Positions 54,117-62,680 of a DNA stretch of 64,000 bases are shown piece after piece. The translations under genes were made by a program, and so were the position numbers. The notes under the pieces were generated by a model. That model was not told the DNA's origin. It did not search any database and saw only the letters and a program-made list of their open reading frames with translations. This stretch comes from Motilimonas eburnea (GTDB taxonomy: Bacteria > Pseudomonadota > Gammaproteobacteria > Enterobacterales > CBDFNC01): positions 62,001 to 126,000 of the forward strand of contig NZ_JAIMJB010000004.1 in NCBI RefSeq assembly GCF_021295345.1, read 5' to 3'. Position 1 is the first letter of the stretch. The number at the start of each line of letters is the position of its first letter.

Positions 54117-55760
54117 CTAAAACTCGGTGCGAGCGTTAAAGGCGCGCACCGACTCTTGGTAACACTGCCATAACACCAAGCACAAGGCACTAATATCCTG
54201 GTTTTGCCGATGCTGCGCGACCAACTCGCGCGCGACTAAGGCTAACATGGGCAAAGCTAACTGCTCACTTAGCTGGATCAGGGTTTCACTATTTTCCATG
54301 ACCCCTTGCTGCTTGGTTAAGGCTTCTGCGGCAGCGGCAAGATCAAACAAAGCTTGGGGCACTTGCGGCATCAAATGTTGCTCTTGATCTAAAATCTGTT
54401 TTTGTTGCATCACCTCATTACTGGCAAGTAAAGTGAATGCTTGCTCGCTGGGTAATTGCGTCTGCAGTAAATGCTCCAATTGAGCCACACTGTCTTCGTC
54501 AGCTGGCATCGATATGCAAGGCAGGCAGCGTAACACGTCAAATAGCCCTACAGGATAAACGAGCAGCCCATCAACACGAGCTTGAAATGAGTGTACGTCA
54601 TGCCAAGACCAATGCTGACTGACAGCGAGCAATAAGGTATCCGGCTCTAATACGCCATCTAGGTTACTCAAGTGCGCTAAGCGTTCATCATCAGGGATTT
54701 GTTTTGGCCCGTGAAGACGCATGTCGCAATCTACCACCACACATAATGAGGCAGACTGGGCCTTATCTGCTTTTATTCTATCAGCCAGCCCTCCCTCATC
54801 CGCGACAAGCTCTGCATTAAAGCCCTGCTGAGTCAATTGTGCCAGCAAGCCATTAAGCTCCGCTCCGAGCAAAACAAATTGCCACTGATGTGCTTGCGCC
54901 CTGCCCAGCTGTTGCAGATAGCCAGCGTGAGAAGTCGACATCACACTGGGCATCTGCCACTGAGGTGTCACGGCTTGCTCGGGGCAAATATCAAAATAAC
55001 TGACCAAGGTATCCAGCTCTTCTTCAAGCTGGCTTTTCAACCTTTTAGCTAACATGGCATGATTTGGCAGCTGACTTTCTAGATACAGGTATTGGCTGTT
55101 TTCTATCATTTTAGGCAACAACTTAGCCCAATGTTGATAGGTGCTGGTGCGTAATTCTCGATAATAACTCAAGCGCTCTTTCAAGGCGGCCAGTTCGTCA
55201 GCAAAACAAAACTTAAGATGGCTTATCTGCTCACATCTTTGCTTATCGATTTCTTTTATTTCCAACAATGAAAGGCTGAGTTTGCGTTTGTCCTGCTCTA
55301 GCTGAGCCTTAGCTTTTCTTTCATGTGCTAAGTTTTTTTCAAGCTGAGATTGTTTATGCTGCAACGCCGTTAACTGCTGCTGTTGCCAGTACAGGGCGTC
55401 CACTACAGGCTTATACTCAACCGTTTTCATTCCCCTTTCAAACAAGGGCTTGCCTTCATAAACTTGAGCTTCAAGTTGCTGATAAGCCCTACGGCGGGCT
55501 TGTTGCGATTGTTGATATTGACGTTTCTCACCCTTCGCTTGATGCCAAGTCGCCCACTGCAGTACGAGGAGTAAAACGATAACCACAGGTTGCCAAGGCG
55601 CTAGCCACTGCCAAAGGGAATGCAAGCCACTGGCGGGCCAGATCGCTAATTCCAAGGAAACGCCCAAAGCCTGCCAAGGCTGGGGGTAAACCACAATCAA
55701 TAAGCCAATCAATACAGCGTAGATAGCGCGAAAAAAAACCACTCTTGCAAATGCTGCCAT
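54117..55760 (-). CDS. Membrane coiled-coil protein with a degenerate receiver-like region
   Basis: The 547-residue protein has two N-terminal membrane helices (about 8-30 and 56-75) and a long coiled coil (about 80-190, Gln/Lys/Glu-rich). Residues about 295-410 look like a response-regulator receiver: WQFVLLGAELNG in place of the acidic-pair strand, CVVVDCDMRLHGP at the phospho-acceptor strand (Asp kept), LLLAVSQHW at the Ser/Thr strand and LLVYPVGL where KP is expected (Lys lost). The C-terminal helical part could mimic an HPt domain but has no phospho-His motif. It resembles a hybrid kinase stripped of its catalytic core. AAGGA lies before the start. The function is unknown. Confidence 0.65.
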   Translation of the reverse strand: MAAFARVVFFRAIYAVLIGLLIVVYPQPWQALGVSLELAIWPASGLHSLWQWLAPWQPVVIVLLLVLQWATWHQAKGEKRQYQQSQQARRRAYQQLEAQVYEGKPLFERGMKTVEYKPVVDALYWQQQQLTALQHKQSQLEKNLAHERKAKAQLEQDKRKLSLSLLEIKEIDKQRCEQISHLKFCFADELAALKERLSYYRELRTSTYQHWAKLLPKMIENSQYLYLESQLPNHAMLAKRLKSQLEEELDTLVSYFDICPEQAVTPQWQMPSVMSTSHAGYLQQLGRAQAHQWQFVLLGAELNGLLAQLTQQGFNAELVADEGGLADRIKADKAQSASLCVVVDCDMRLHGPKQIPDDERLAHLSNLDGVLEPDTLLLAVSQHWSWHDVHSFQARVDGLLVYPVGLFDVLRCLPCISMPADEDSVAQLEHLLQTQLPSEQAFTLLASNEVMQQKQILDQEQHLMPQVPQALFDLAAAAEALTKQQGVMENSETLIQLSEQLALPMLALVARELVAQHRQNQDISALCLVLWQCYQESVRAFNARTEF

Positions 55761-56054
55761 AGCGAGCTTCCTTGACGAGGACTGACGGGTATCAGGGGGC
55801 TTATCACTATAGTATAGACCCTGTTTTACTGGTCGTTGTGAGCGCCCTTGTTGCCGTCTGCTTCTAAGCTGAAACTTACTAAGATATTCTTTTTAAATAA
55901 ATTAAAAAGATATTATGACATGGCGCAAGAAATAGAAGCATGGCAAAAGGGAAACGAGGCATTTGTGAACAGATTGGAATTTTTGTGGTTAAATGATTGC
56001 GTTCAAGCGTGATCCGCTGCATGTTGAGCTCAACAAGGTTCAAAGGAGTTGAGC

Positions 56055-56249
56055 ATGTTTTTACTATTTGTCGTCATGTCACTGATTGCCATTATGGTAT
56101 TAATCCACCGCAACTGGGTGTTCGAAAAAAAGCTTAAACCACTGAGTTTATTTCAATTTTGGCTGGTTGCCGTCACCAATTTTGTTAACGTGTTGTGCTT
56201 TAAAGATCCCATTAGCTTTGCTCAAGCCTACCCCAGCCGAGTACGTTAA
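56055..56249 (+). CDS. Small membrane protein of unknown function
   Basis: The 64-residue frame starts at ATG 56055 with AAGGAG seven bases upstream. It has one clear membrane helix at the N-terminus (FLLFVVMSLIAIMVLI), a basic patch (HRNWVFEKKLK), a second hydrophobic stretch (LFQFWLVAVTNFVNVLCF) and a polar end. The good ribosome-binding site and amphipathic layout support a real gene. No family is recognised and it is flanked by long noncoding regions. Confidence 0.6.
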   Translation: MFLLFVVMSLIAIMVLIHRNWVFEKKLKPLSLFQFWLVAVTNFVNVLCFKDPISFAQAYPSRVR

Positions 56250-56993
56250 TTCCTTCGCGGATCCCATTGACTCATCGAGTTCACTCTTTGTGCTTACTCT
56301 TTGTGCTTACTTGTTGAGTTTGTTCGTTGACCTTGCTCGCTGACCTTTCTCGATTAACGCTTTACCTTGGATAACAAGCGAGCCGACCGAACGCCCCCTT
56401 TGCCAACGGTCTCAAACCCACCGAAGTTGTAATCCAATTACAGTATTAATACTCAAACTCAGCTTGGTTTATGCTTTGGACTTGCATTTACATCAAATAG
56501 CCCCTTGATTATTCCCACTCAATGGCCTGATAGGCAAAAAACCACCCAATAGAAGTTGTTGCTCTCTTTCAATCTAATGAGAGCCACATCTCATAAATTA
56601 GAAATAATGCAACAACATATTCCACCATTACCAATAAATATAAACCGCCCTCAAAATACATCAAAAAACAATATACCCCTAGATATAGCAATATGTTAGA
56701 AGCGCTCCTCGCGCTTCTCCCCCTGAAAAAACACCTCAAAAACCACAACAAAAAACCAACATAAAAATAACATTTAAATACTCACACAGAAAATAATATC
56801 AAGATAGATTCGATTATCAGCATATAACTCCATTTGAGATAGCAAACGCTTATATCGCTCATAAGAAAAATTAATACATGAATCTGATTTAGATCAGTAA
56901 ACTAAATAGCAAAGCCATTTTAAATGCACTCCAAAGGATGTCCGTCAAACGGATACAAGACGCATTAATTTTTTAGGGATATAGAGGGAAGAT
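56250..56993. other. Long noncoding region upstream of the DUF3360 gene
   Basis: The 744-bp stretch contains a 13-bp direct repeat (ACTCTTTGTGCTT, twice at 56284-56309) and an AT-rich zone. A perfect hairpin AGAAGCGC-TCCTC-GCGCTTCT (56698-56718) has no adjacent T run. An FNR-like palindrome lies at 56884. I see no convincing gene; a 60-codon hydrophobic minus-strand frame at 56569-56751 begins with TTG and lacks a ribosome-binding site. Confidence 0.5.
56884..56897. promoter_or_regulatory. Candidate FNR/CRP-type site upstream of the DUF3360 gene
   Basis: CTGATTTAGATCAG is a 14-bp near-perfect palindrome that matches the FNR consensus TTGAT-N4-ATCAA except at the two outermost bases. It lies about 97 bp before the DUF3360 start, a possible activator position. 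It is a single site seen by eye. Confidence 0.4.
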
Positions 56994-58478
56994 ATGAATT
57001 CACCAAATCACCCAGTGGAATCACAACCACCTGCAGAGCAAAGTAGCTACCAACAAAAGCACAGACCCGCCAGTGAATTTAATAGCCGTAATGAATATCT
57101 CGAGCACGAGCTTGAGATCATGGATCTCAAACGTTGGAAATTAAATTTACCCGTTCGTGATTACCGCATCGAAGTGGAAGACTGGGTGCCCGCCTTCGCC
57201 GCCACCATAGGTAAAATCGTGATGGTAACGGCCATGGTGGCCGCGTTTGCTGCCCAATTTAACCTTTCTCCTGAATTTATTGTTGAAAACGTACGCTACG
57301 AGCTATTAATAGCCGGCGTGCTGTTCGTGGTGTTATTTTCCGCATTAATCAACCCATTAACTAACTTGGCCGGTACCCACGGGCCAATGATCCCCCTCAT
57401 ACCTTTAATCGCCGCGGCCGGCGGTCATCCCCTTGCCTTGGGTATTATGGTGGGTGTATTTGGTTTGCTTCTCAGTGCCAGTAAAGGCGGCTCTAAACTC
57501 GTTACCTTAACGGGTGAAGGGGTACGTGGCGGCTTGTTGATTTACCTTGGTGCCATGGGGCTAGTAGGTCAAATCAAGAAATTTGACGAATGGTCTGTCA
57601 GTATCGACCAAGAGCCTGTTTTCTTTGTGGTTATCTTCGCCACTATCGTCATTTACGCCTACCTTGCTAAAGTGCAAAAGCGTTGGCTAGCCATTCCTCT
57701 GTGTTCTGCTTTAGCCGGTATTATCGCTTACGCCATGGGCACACCGTTTAGCTTTGTTACCGAGCCAGGCCTGCCTAATATGAGCCCGTTCTACTGGTGG
57801 GGTGAAGACACAGGTTGGCAAATGGGCTGGCCAGAGCTACACCACTACATTGCCGTTATTCCTTTTGCCATCTTAGCGGTGGCTATGTGGTCGCCAGATT
57901 TTCTTGGTCACCGCGTATTCCAAGAACTGAACTACCCACGTAAAGCCAACAAGGTACTGATGAACGTGGATGACACCATGGCCGTGTGTTCGGTACGCCA
58001 AATTATCGGTGCCGGCTTAGGTGGTGGTAACTTAGCCTCATCTTGGGGTACCTACATGATCCCAGCGGCCATCGCAAAACGTCCTATCCCAGGTGGCGCG
58101 GTATTAACCGGTTTAGTGTGTGTACTGGCCTCTATTATTGGTTACCCGATGGATCTCGCCATGTGGGAGCCTGTGCTTCGCGTAGCCCTATTGGTAGGCG
58201 TATTCCTACCTCTACTTGAAGCCGGTATGCAAATGGTACGCAGCGCGCAAAACTCACAAAGCGCGGGTATCTGTATGTTCTCTTGTGCCCTAGTTAACCC
58301 AGTATTTGGTTGGGCGCTGGCTATGCTACTGGATAACCTAGGCCTAACCGGTGACAAAGAGCGCGCCGAGTCGCTATCTTGGACCGACAAGCTAACCATT
58401 CCACTGATCACCTTCATTATCTGTGTAGGTTCATTGGCGTTGGTTGGTCAATTACCCGGCTTCCCAGCACTGCTGTAG
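56994..58478 (+). CDS. DUF3360 family putative transporter
   Basis: The 494-residue protein has a hydrophilic N-terminus of about 60 residues and then 11-13 helices. Typical segments are NPLTNLAGTHGPMIPLIPLI, MVGVFGLLLSASKGGSKLV and AGLGGGNLASSWGTYMIPAA. The repeated GTHGP/GGG motifs in membrane-embedded regions recall the UraA/SLC26 fold, so it is probably a secondary transporter of an anion or nucleobase; the substrate is unknown. GAGGGAAG precedes the start, and a strong terminator follows, so it is monocistronic. The 500-bp upstream region suggests elaborate regulation. Confidence 0.85.
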   Translation: MNSPNHPVESQPPAEQSSYQQKHRPASEFNSRNEYLEHELEIMDLKRWKLNLPVRDYRIEVEDWVPAFAATIGKIVMVTAMVAAFAAQFNLSPEFIVENVRYELLIAGVLFVVLFSALINPLTNLAGTHGPMIPLIPLIAAAGGHPLALGIMVGVFGLLLSASKGGSKLVTLTGEGVRGGLLIYLGAMGLVGQIKKFDEWSVSIDQEPVFFVVIFATIVIYAYLAKVQKRWLAIPLCSALAGIIAYAMGTPFSFVTEPGLPNMSPFYWWGEDTGWQMGWPELHHYIAVIPFAILAVAMWSPDFLGHRVFQELNYPRKANKVLMNVDDTMAVCSVRQIIGAGLGGGNLASSWGTYMIPAAIAKRPIPGGAVLTGLVCVLASIIGYPMDLAMWEPVLRVALLVGVFLPLLEAGMQMVRSAQNSQSAGICMFSCALVNPVFGWALAMLLDNLGLTGDKERAESLSWTDKLTIPLITFIICVGSLALVGQLPGFPALL

Positions 58479-58503
58479 CCGGCCCTTTGGGTTATCTCAT
58501 CAC

Positions 58504-58534
58504 CAAACCGAGGCTAAGACCTCGGTTTTTTTTT
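58504..58534 (+). terminator. Rho-independent terminator of the DUF3360 gene
   Basis: The stem ACCGAGG / CCTCGGT with a CTAAGA loop is followed by an uninterrupted T run (about nine bases). Confidence 0.9.
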
Positions 58535-58751
58535 ACCACTGACCTTTCAATACTGGCTATTTACTTGCCTAGCTAGACCAAGCTACGCCACTTAAACAAA
58601 CCGCTTCAACACCATGGGCCGACCTAAATCAAAGCTTAATAAGGTACCGGTTAAAAAATAATCAACAAATCAATTAAAGGTTAACTTTTCAGCTAATCTT
58701 ATTATTACTTGTCCCATTCAAATGCCTTGATACTTGGTAATGGAGCCACTC

Positions 58752-60047
58752 ATGGAAGCCGCCAATTTAGCCCGTGACGAAGCCTTTTCTGTTGATTTAA
58801 AGCACGCGTTAATTTGGGTTGCCCGGGCGCTGGATTACGTCGGCATTGATGATGTCCATCATGGCCACCGAGTGGCCTATATTGCTTATGAAGTGGCCAA
58901 AGAAATGGGGTGGGACAAACAGAAACAAGAGTTTTGCTTTTTGGCCGGGTTGTTGCACGATTGCGGGGTATCAAGATCGGAAGAGCACCTCGCCTTGGTC
59001 AGTGAAATGTCACCGAGTATCAGCGAGCGTCATTGTATTGCTGGTTACCACGCCCTGCGCCAGTGCAGTCTTCTTTCTCGCTTTGCTAATATCGTGCTGT
59101 ACCATCATAGTCCTTGGTCAGAGCTCATTCACTTCGAACTGCCTACCTTTGAAAAAGAGGTTTGCGCCTTGATCTTTCTCGCTGATCGGCTCGACTTCAT
59201 TCGCGCTAGCCACCTGGCCGATGTGGATAGTCATCTCATCACATTAAAAAAAGACCAAATGGCAGCTGAGTTAGCGCAGCATAAAGGCAGCTTGTTTAAT
59301 CCCGTGTTTGTTGATGCCCTCGTCAAGCGCACCGCGAAGGATGGCTTTTGGTATTCCATGGTGCCCGAGCACATTGAAAACCTGCCGCACCAGTTTCAAG
59401 CCCTTGATTGGTTACAAGTACACTTATCCCTGAATTCATTAATCGAGCTAGCGCGCTTTATTGCGTTGATTGTGGATGCAAAAAGTCCGTTTACCTATCA
59501 GCACTCCCTAAAAGTGGCGCACCTTGCTGAGCGATTAGCCACCAAACTGCACCTGCCAAGTAAAACCTGCAAAATGTTGTATGTAGCAGGCTTAGTCCAC
59601 GATATTGGCAAACTGCGTACCCCTGACGCGATTTTGCATAAACAAGGTAGCTTAAGCCAAGCAGAATATGCTCACATCAAAAAGCACACGGTCGACACCG
59701 AAATCGCGCTCTATATGGTGTTTCCAAATTCTAAAATAGGGGAATGGGCCGCGAATCACCATGAAAGGCTCAATGGTAGCGGTTACCCATACAATAAAAA
59801 GGGCAATGAACTGGATTTACCTTCACGCATTATTGCCGTTGCCGACGTGTTTCAGGCCCTATCCCAAGACAGGCCCTATCGAGGCAAGATGAGTAAGCAA
59901 CAGATCCAAACCATAATGCAACCTATGATAGACAAGCATTTACTGGATAAACACGTTTATCTTTGCCTGTGTCAGCACCTTGACGAATGCTATGCCTTAT
60001 CGACCTCACAAGAGCAGATAAACGAAGTTGCCGACATTCATTGTTAA
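58752..60047 (+). CDS. Double-HD protein with a C-terminal HD-GYP domain (putative c-di-GMP phosphodiesterase)
   Basis: The start is ATG 58752, with GGAG six bases upstream; ATG 58740 lacks this. Residues about 25-180 form a first HD domain (HGHRVAYIAYEVA ... GLLHDCG ... YHHSPW). Residues about 240-400 form a canonical HD-GYP domain: HSLKVAHLAERLA, GLVHDIGKLRTPDAILHKQG, HTVDTEIAL, NHHERLNGSGYP and ADVFQALSQDRPYR. The first domain lacks the GYP stretch. The second should hydrolyse cyclic di-GMP to GMP at a metal centre. There is no sensor or receiver domain, so the first HD domain may be regulatory. It is monocistronic. Confidence 0.9.
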   Translation: MEAANLARDEAFSVDLKHALIWVARALDYVGIDDVHHGHRVAYIAYEVAKEMGWDKQKQEFCFLAGLLHDCGVSRSEEHLALVSEMSPSISERHCIAGYHALRQCSLLSRFANIVLYHHSPWSELIHFELPTFEKEVCALIFLADRLDFIRASHLADVDSHLITLKKDQMAAELAQHKGSLFNPVFVDALVKRTAKDGFWYSMVPEHIENLPHQFQALDWLQVHLSLNSLIELARFIALIVDAKSPFTYQHSLKVAHLAERLATKLHLPSKTCKMLYVAGLVHDIGKLRTPDAILHKQGSLSQAEYAHIKKHTVDTEIALYMVFPNSKIGEWAANHHERLNGSGYPYNKKGNELDLPSRIIAVADVFQALSQDRPYRGKMSKQQIQTIMQPMIDKHLLDKHVYLCLCQHLDECYALSTSQEQINEVADIHC

Positions 60048-60104
60048 ATCGTTCATAGGTGATTAAGCCTAGCTCATCAGGCACCAAGGCTTAATTGTTT
60101 GTGA

Positions 60105-60147
60105 CAACGAGATAACCCTTTTACTTTCGTTTAGCTGTCGCTCTATT
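60105..60147. repeat. Junction repeat B, copy 1
   Basis: About 43 bp (CAACGAGATAACCCTTTTAC ... CGCTCTATT) reappear at 61392-61433 with a few changes. The two copies bracket the DUF7660 remnant and the first ankyrin gene. Confidence 0.8.
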
Positions 60148-60188
60148 TCACCTCAAACACCGACTTTGACTTGTTATGTGTTTTGAGT

Positions 60189-60430
60189 TTATTCATATAT
60201 TGTTGCTGCCTGCAAAGCATCTGCGAACAGCTGCCAACTTGGTTTTTCAGAGCTGGTTTCCCGATTGAAATTTTTATAAAAGCAATCCGCACTTTCGAGC
60301 CATGCAGCAAGGGCACCAAGGAAATCTGAAGTAGATACATTTTCCCACTTTCCAGCGTCTTCTGAGCTCAACTTTGAATCAGTGATATTAGAGCTTCTTT
60401 GCTCTCTATATTCTTATAATCTATTTCCAT
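60189..60430 (-). pseudogene. Frameshifted DUF7660-domain gene
   Basis: From ATG 60430 a first frame reads MEIDYKNIESKEALISLIQS and then stops. Reading on after a shift of one base continues as SSEDAGKWENVSTSDFLGAL, then LAAWLESADCFYKN and SWQLFADALQAATIYE. The joined sequence matches the DUF7660 pattern (a short N-terminal helix, WEN...FLEALAAWLED, then SWQ.FADAL.AA.IYE at the end; from memory). No slippery heptamer is evident at the shift, so decay or a base-calling error is more likely than programmed frameshifting. It lies 41 bp downstream of ankyrin gene 1 on the same strand. Confidence 0.65.
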
Positions 60431-60471
60431 GGCTATACTCGGTAGGACACATAACATGGTTATAGGGTGCC

Positions 60472-61260
60472 TTATTCTTCCGGCGCTAACGGGTCTCTCG
60501 GGTATACTTCCACATCACGGTCACGCAAAAACGCAATGACCTTATCTCGCCAGTATGCCTTCTCACTTTCACCCACAATATTTTGCTGCTCTAAGGCAGT
60601 GATGATTCGAGGTCGATTTTGCAACTTGCTGTTGCCCGTATAGTCCACGCCCGCTTCCAGCATCATATACACGATTTGCCACTGGTTGCTTGATGCCGCA
60701 AAATCCGCAACCGTTTCACGCTTCCAGTTTCTTAGGTTTAAATTGGCTCCCGCTGCCATCAGTATTTTGACATTCTCCAGTCTTGTCGCCACGACAGCAT
60801 CAAAAATAGGAGTAATTTGAATATTATTCTTTCCGTGGCGTAGATTTGGATCCCCCCCATAAGCAAGGGCTAAACGCAAAAAGTCACTGTCATTAACCAC
60901 TGAGCTAACACTCATGACAGATTCACCATATTCAGTGAGCTGAATATTTGGATCGGCCCCTGCCTCCAGTAACGCTTGATAGCCCTTTTTGTTAAGCGCG
61001 GTTAAACTCCAAAGTAAAGGGGTTTCTCCGCCCTTACCCCGCACATTCACATCAACCCCGCTTGCCAGCATTTTGTTAATGAGCTTTACATCCCCGCGCA
61101 TGGCAGCCCGTGATAGGGTAATGGCAGATTTATCGCTATAAGCGTTATCTAAATCTAACCTAATCGCACCTAGGTATTGACCACTGGCACAGCCAAGCAG
61201 GCTAACCCAGCACAATATCAGAGTGATTTTTTTTACCCATTTAAATCGCATTTCCAGCAT
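60472..61260 (-). CDS. Ankyrin-repeat lipoprotein, copy 1
   Basis: The 262-residue protein has a lipoprotein signal (KKITLILCWVSLLGC, acylated Cys24; Ala follows, so outer-membrane sorting is expected). Four to five ankyrin repeats come next (SRAAMRGDVKLINKMLASGV, ETPLLWSLTALNKKGYQALL, PIFDAVVATRLENVKILMAAGA, FAASSNQWQIVYMMLEAGVD) and a charged C-terminus. The mature protein would sit in the periplasm. It is 94% identical (15 differences in 262) to copy 2, with ten differences in residues 106-123. Periplasmic ankyrin lipoproteins in duplicated clusters often are immunity proteins against type VI effectors; that is an inference here, since no effector is present. Confidence 0.85.
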   Translation of the reverse strand: MLEMRFKWVKKITLILCWVSLLGCASGQYLGAIRLDLDNAYSDKSAITLSRAAMRGDVKLINKMLASGVDVNVRGKGGETPLLWSLTALNKKGYQALLEAGADPNIQLTEYGESVMSVSSVVNDSDFLRLALAYGGDPNLRHGKNNIQITPIFDAVVATRLENVKILMAAGANLNLRNWKRETVADFAASSNQWQIVYMMLEAGVDYTGNSKLQNRPRIITALEQQNIVGESEKAYWRDKVIAFLRDRDVEVYPRDPLAPEE

Positions 61261-61391
61261 CCCTGTTTATCCTAAATCAAGCGCAATCTCAGGCGCCATA
61301 GCTCCTAGCCTTACGCAGCATGTTCCACGCCATAGAGGTGGTGTTGTAATAACCTTAAGCCATCCTAACCAAGATAGGCATAAGCGCATAG

Positions 61392-61433
61392 CAACGAGAT
61401 AACCCTTTCACTTCGTTTGGCTATCGCTCTATT
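61392..61433. repeat. Junction repeat B, copy 2, followed by short TCTATGGT repeats
   Basis: This is a near-copy of 60105-60147. Directly after it, 61433-61470 holds an imperfect tandem of TCTATGGT-like 8-mers (four to five units) before the stop of ankyrin gene 2. Confidence 0.75.
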
Positions 61434-61475
61434 CTATGGTTCTATGGTTCTATTGTTCTGGGTTCTATGGTGGCC

Positions 61476-62264
61476 TTATTCTTCCGGCGCTAACGGGTCT
61501 CTCGGGTATACTTCCACATCACGGTCACGCAAAAACGCAATGACCTTATCTCGCCAGTATGCCTTCTCACTTTCACCCACAATATTTTGCTGCTCTAAGG
61601 CAGTGATTATTCTAGGTCGATTTTGCAACTTGCTGTTGCCCGTATAGTCCACGCCCGCTTCCAGCATCATATACACGATTTGCCACTGGTTGCTCGATGC
61701 CGCAAAATCCGCAACCGTTTCACGCTTCCAGTTTCTTAGGTTTAAATGGGCTCCCGCTGCCATCAGTATCTTTACGTTTTCCAGTCTTGACGCGACGACG
61801 GCATCAAAAATGGGGGTGATTTGAATATTATTTTTGCCGTGGCGTAGATTTGGATTACCCCCATAAGCAAGGGCTAAACGCAAAAAGTCACTGTCATCCA
61901 TCCTCGCACTGATACTTGTTGCCGAGGTACCATATTCATAAAGCTGAAGGTTTGGGTCTGCCCCTGCCTCCAGTAACGCTTGATAGCCCGCTTTGTTAAG
62001 CGCGGTTAAACTCCAAAGTAAAGGGGTTTCTCCGCCCTTACCCCGCACATTCACATCAACGCCGCTTGCCAGCATTTTGTTAATGAGCTTTACATCACCA
62101 CGCATGGCTGCCCGTGATAGGGTAATGGCAGATTTATCGCTATAGGCGTTATCTAAATCCAACCTAATCGCACCTAGGTATTGACCACTGGCACAGCCAA
62201 GCAGGCTAACCCAGCACAATATCAGAGTGATTTTTTTTACCCAGTTAAATCGCATTTCCAGCAT
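61476..62264 (-). CDS. Ankyrin-repeat lipoprotein, copy 2
   Basis: This 262-residue paralogue has the same signal, lipobox and ankyrin layout as copy 1. Changes from copy 1 are K7N, K92A, ten substitutions between residues 106 and 123 (for example T109Y, E113T, V121R), D-to-N in GGDPN, T-to-S in VVATR and N-to-H in AGANLN. The last 80 residues are identical. The concentration of changes in one loop, with an otherwise frozen sequence, suggests selection on a binding surface or local gene conversion. AGGA lies nine bases before the ATG in both copies. Confidence 0.85.
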   Translation of the reverse strand: MLEMRFNWVKKITLILCWVSLLGCASGQYLGAIRLDLDNAYSDKSAITLSRAAMRGDVKLINKMLASGVDVNVRGKGGETPLLWSLTALNKAGYQALLEAGADPNLQLYEYGTSATSISARMDDSDFLRLALAYGGNPNLRHGKNNIQITPIFDAVVASRLENVKILMAAGAHLNLRNWKRETVADFAASSNQWQIVYMMLEAGVDYTGNSKLQNRPRIITALEQQNIVGESEKAYWRDKVIAFLRDRDVEVYPRDPLAPEE

Positions 62265-62403
62265 CCCTGTTTATCCTAAATCAAACGCAATCTCAGGCGC
62301 CATAGCTCCTAGCCTTACGCAGCATACTCCACACCATAGAGGTGGTGTTGTAATAACCTTACGCCATCCTAACCAAGATAGGCATAAGCGCATAGCAACG
62401 AAG

Positions 62404-62680
62404 GCAACAGGATTACATTTTTGTGACTTATTTTCCGTTGTAAACTCGCCATAGCAAGTGCTTAAGATAAAAACCACCCAGGATCCCGCGAATATCCCCC
62501 ATGATGATTGCACCCACCTAGAAACAAAGTAGAATAACGCCATTATCGCGATTGATAGGCTAAGTTACTGCGCTGGCAAAACAAAGCATTGATGCTTTAC
62601 TGCCATCTGCAATGACTTGCACTAATATTTAGCCGACGCATTTTGAATCATTATTAACGGGTTATTTAAAGGACATTTTA
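62404..62680. other. Intergenic region upstream of ettA
   Basis: Together with the copy-2 upstream repeat, this 277-bp region holds the divergent promoters of ankyrin gene 2 and ettA. No regulatory motif stood out. A 90-codon minus-strand frame at 62271-62543 runs into the repeat; I do not regard it as a gene. Confidence 0.45.

Larger units (their letters stand above)
60467..62403. repeat. Tandem duplication with a 1004-bp period
   Basis: The segment 60467-61398 recurs at 61471-62402 with high identity over the coding region and about 130 bp upstream of each start, including the promoter region (AAATCAAxCGCAATCTCAGG ... GGTGGTGTTGTAATAACC). Similarity ends at CAACGA in both upstream flanks. 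Direct repeats of this size can recombine, changing copy number. Confidence 0.92.

Noticed and set aside
56569-56751. 60-codon hydrophobic minus-strand frame
   Set aside because: It starts at TTG without a ribosome-binding site in AT-rich noncoding DNA; hydrophobicity here follows from T-rich composition.
60189-60430. Programmed -1 frameshift in the DUF7660 gene
   Set aside because: The codons before the stop (ATT CAA AGT) do not form a slippery heptamer and no downstream stem was evident, so decay or a sequence error is simpler.
62271-62543. 90-codon minus-strand frame upstream of ankyrin gene 2
   Set aside because: It runs through the duplicated upstream region, has an unusual Cys/Trp-rich composition, and the equivalent region of copy 1 shows no corresponding gene.
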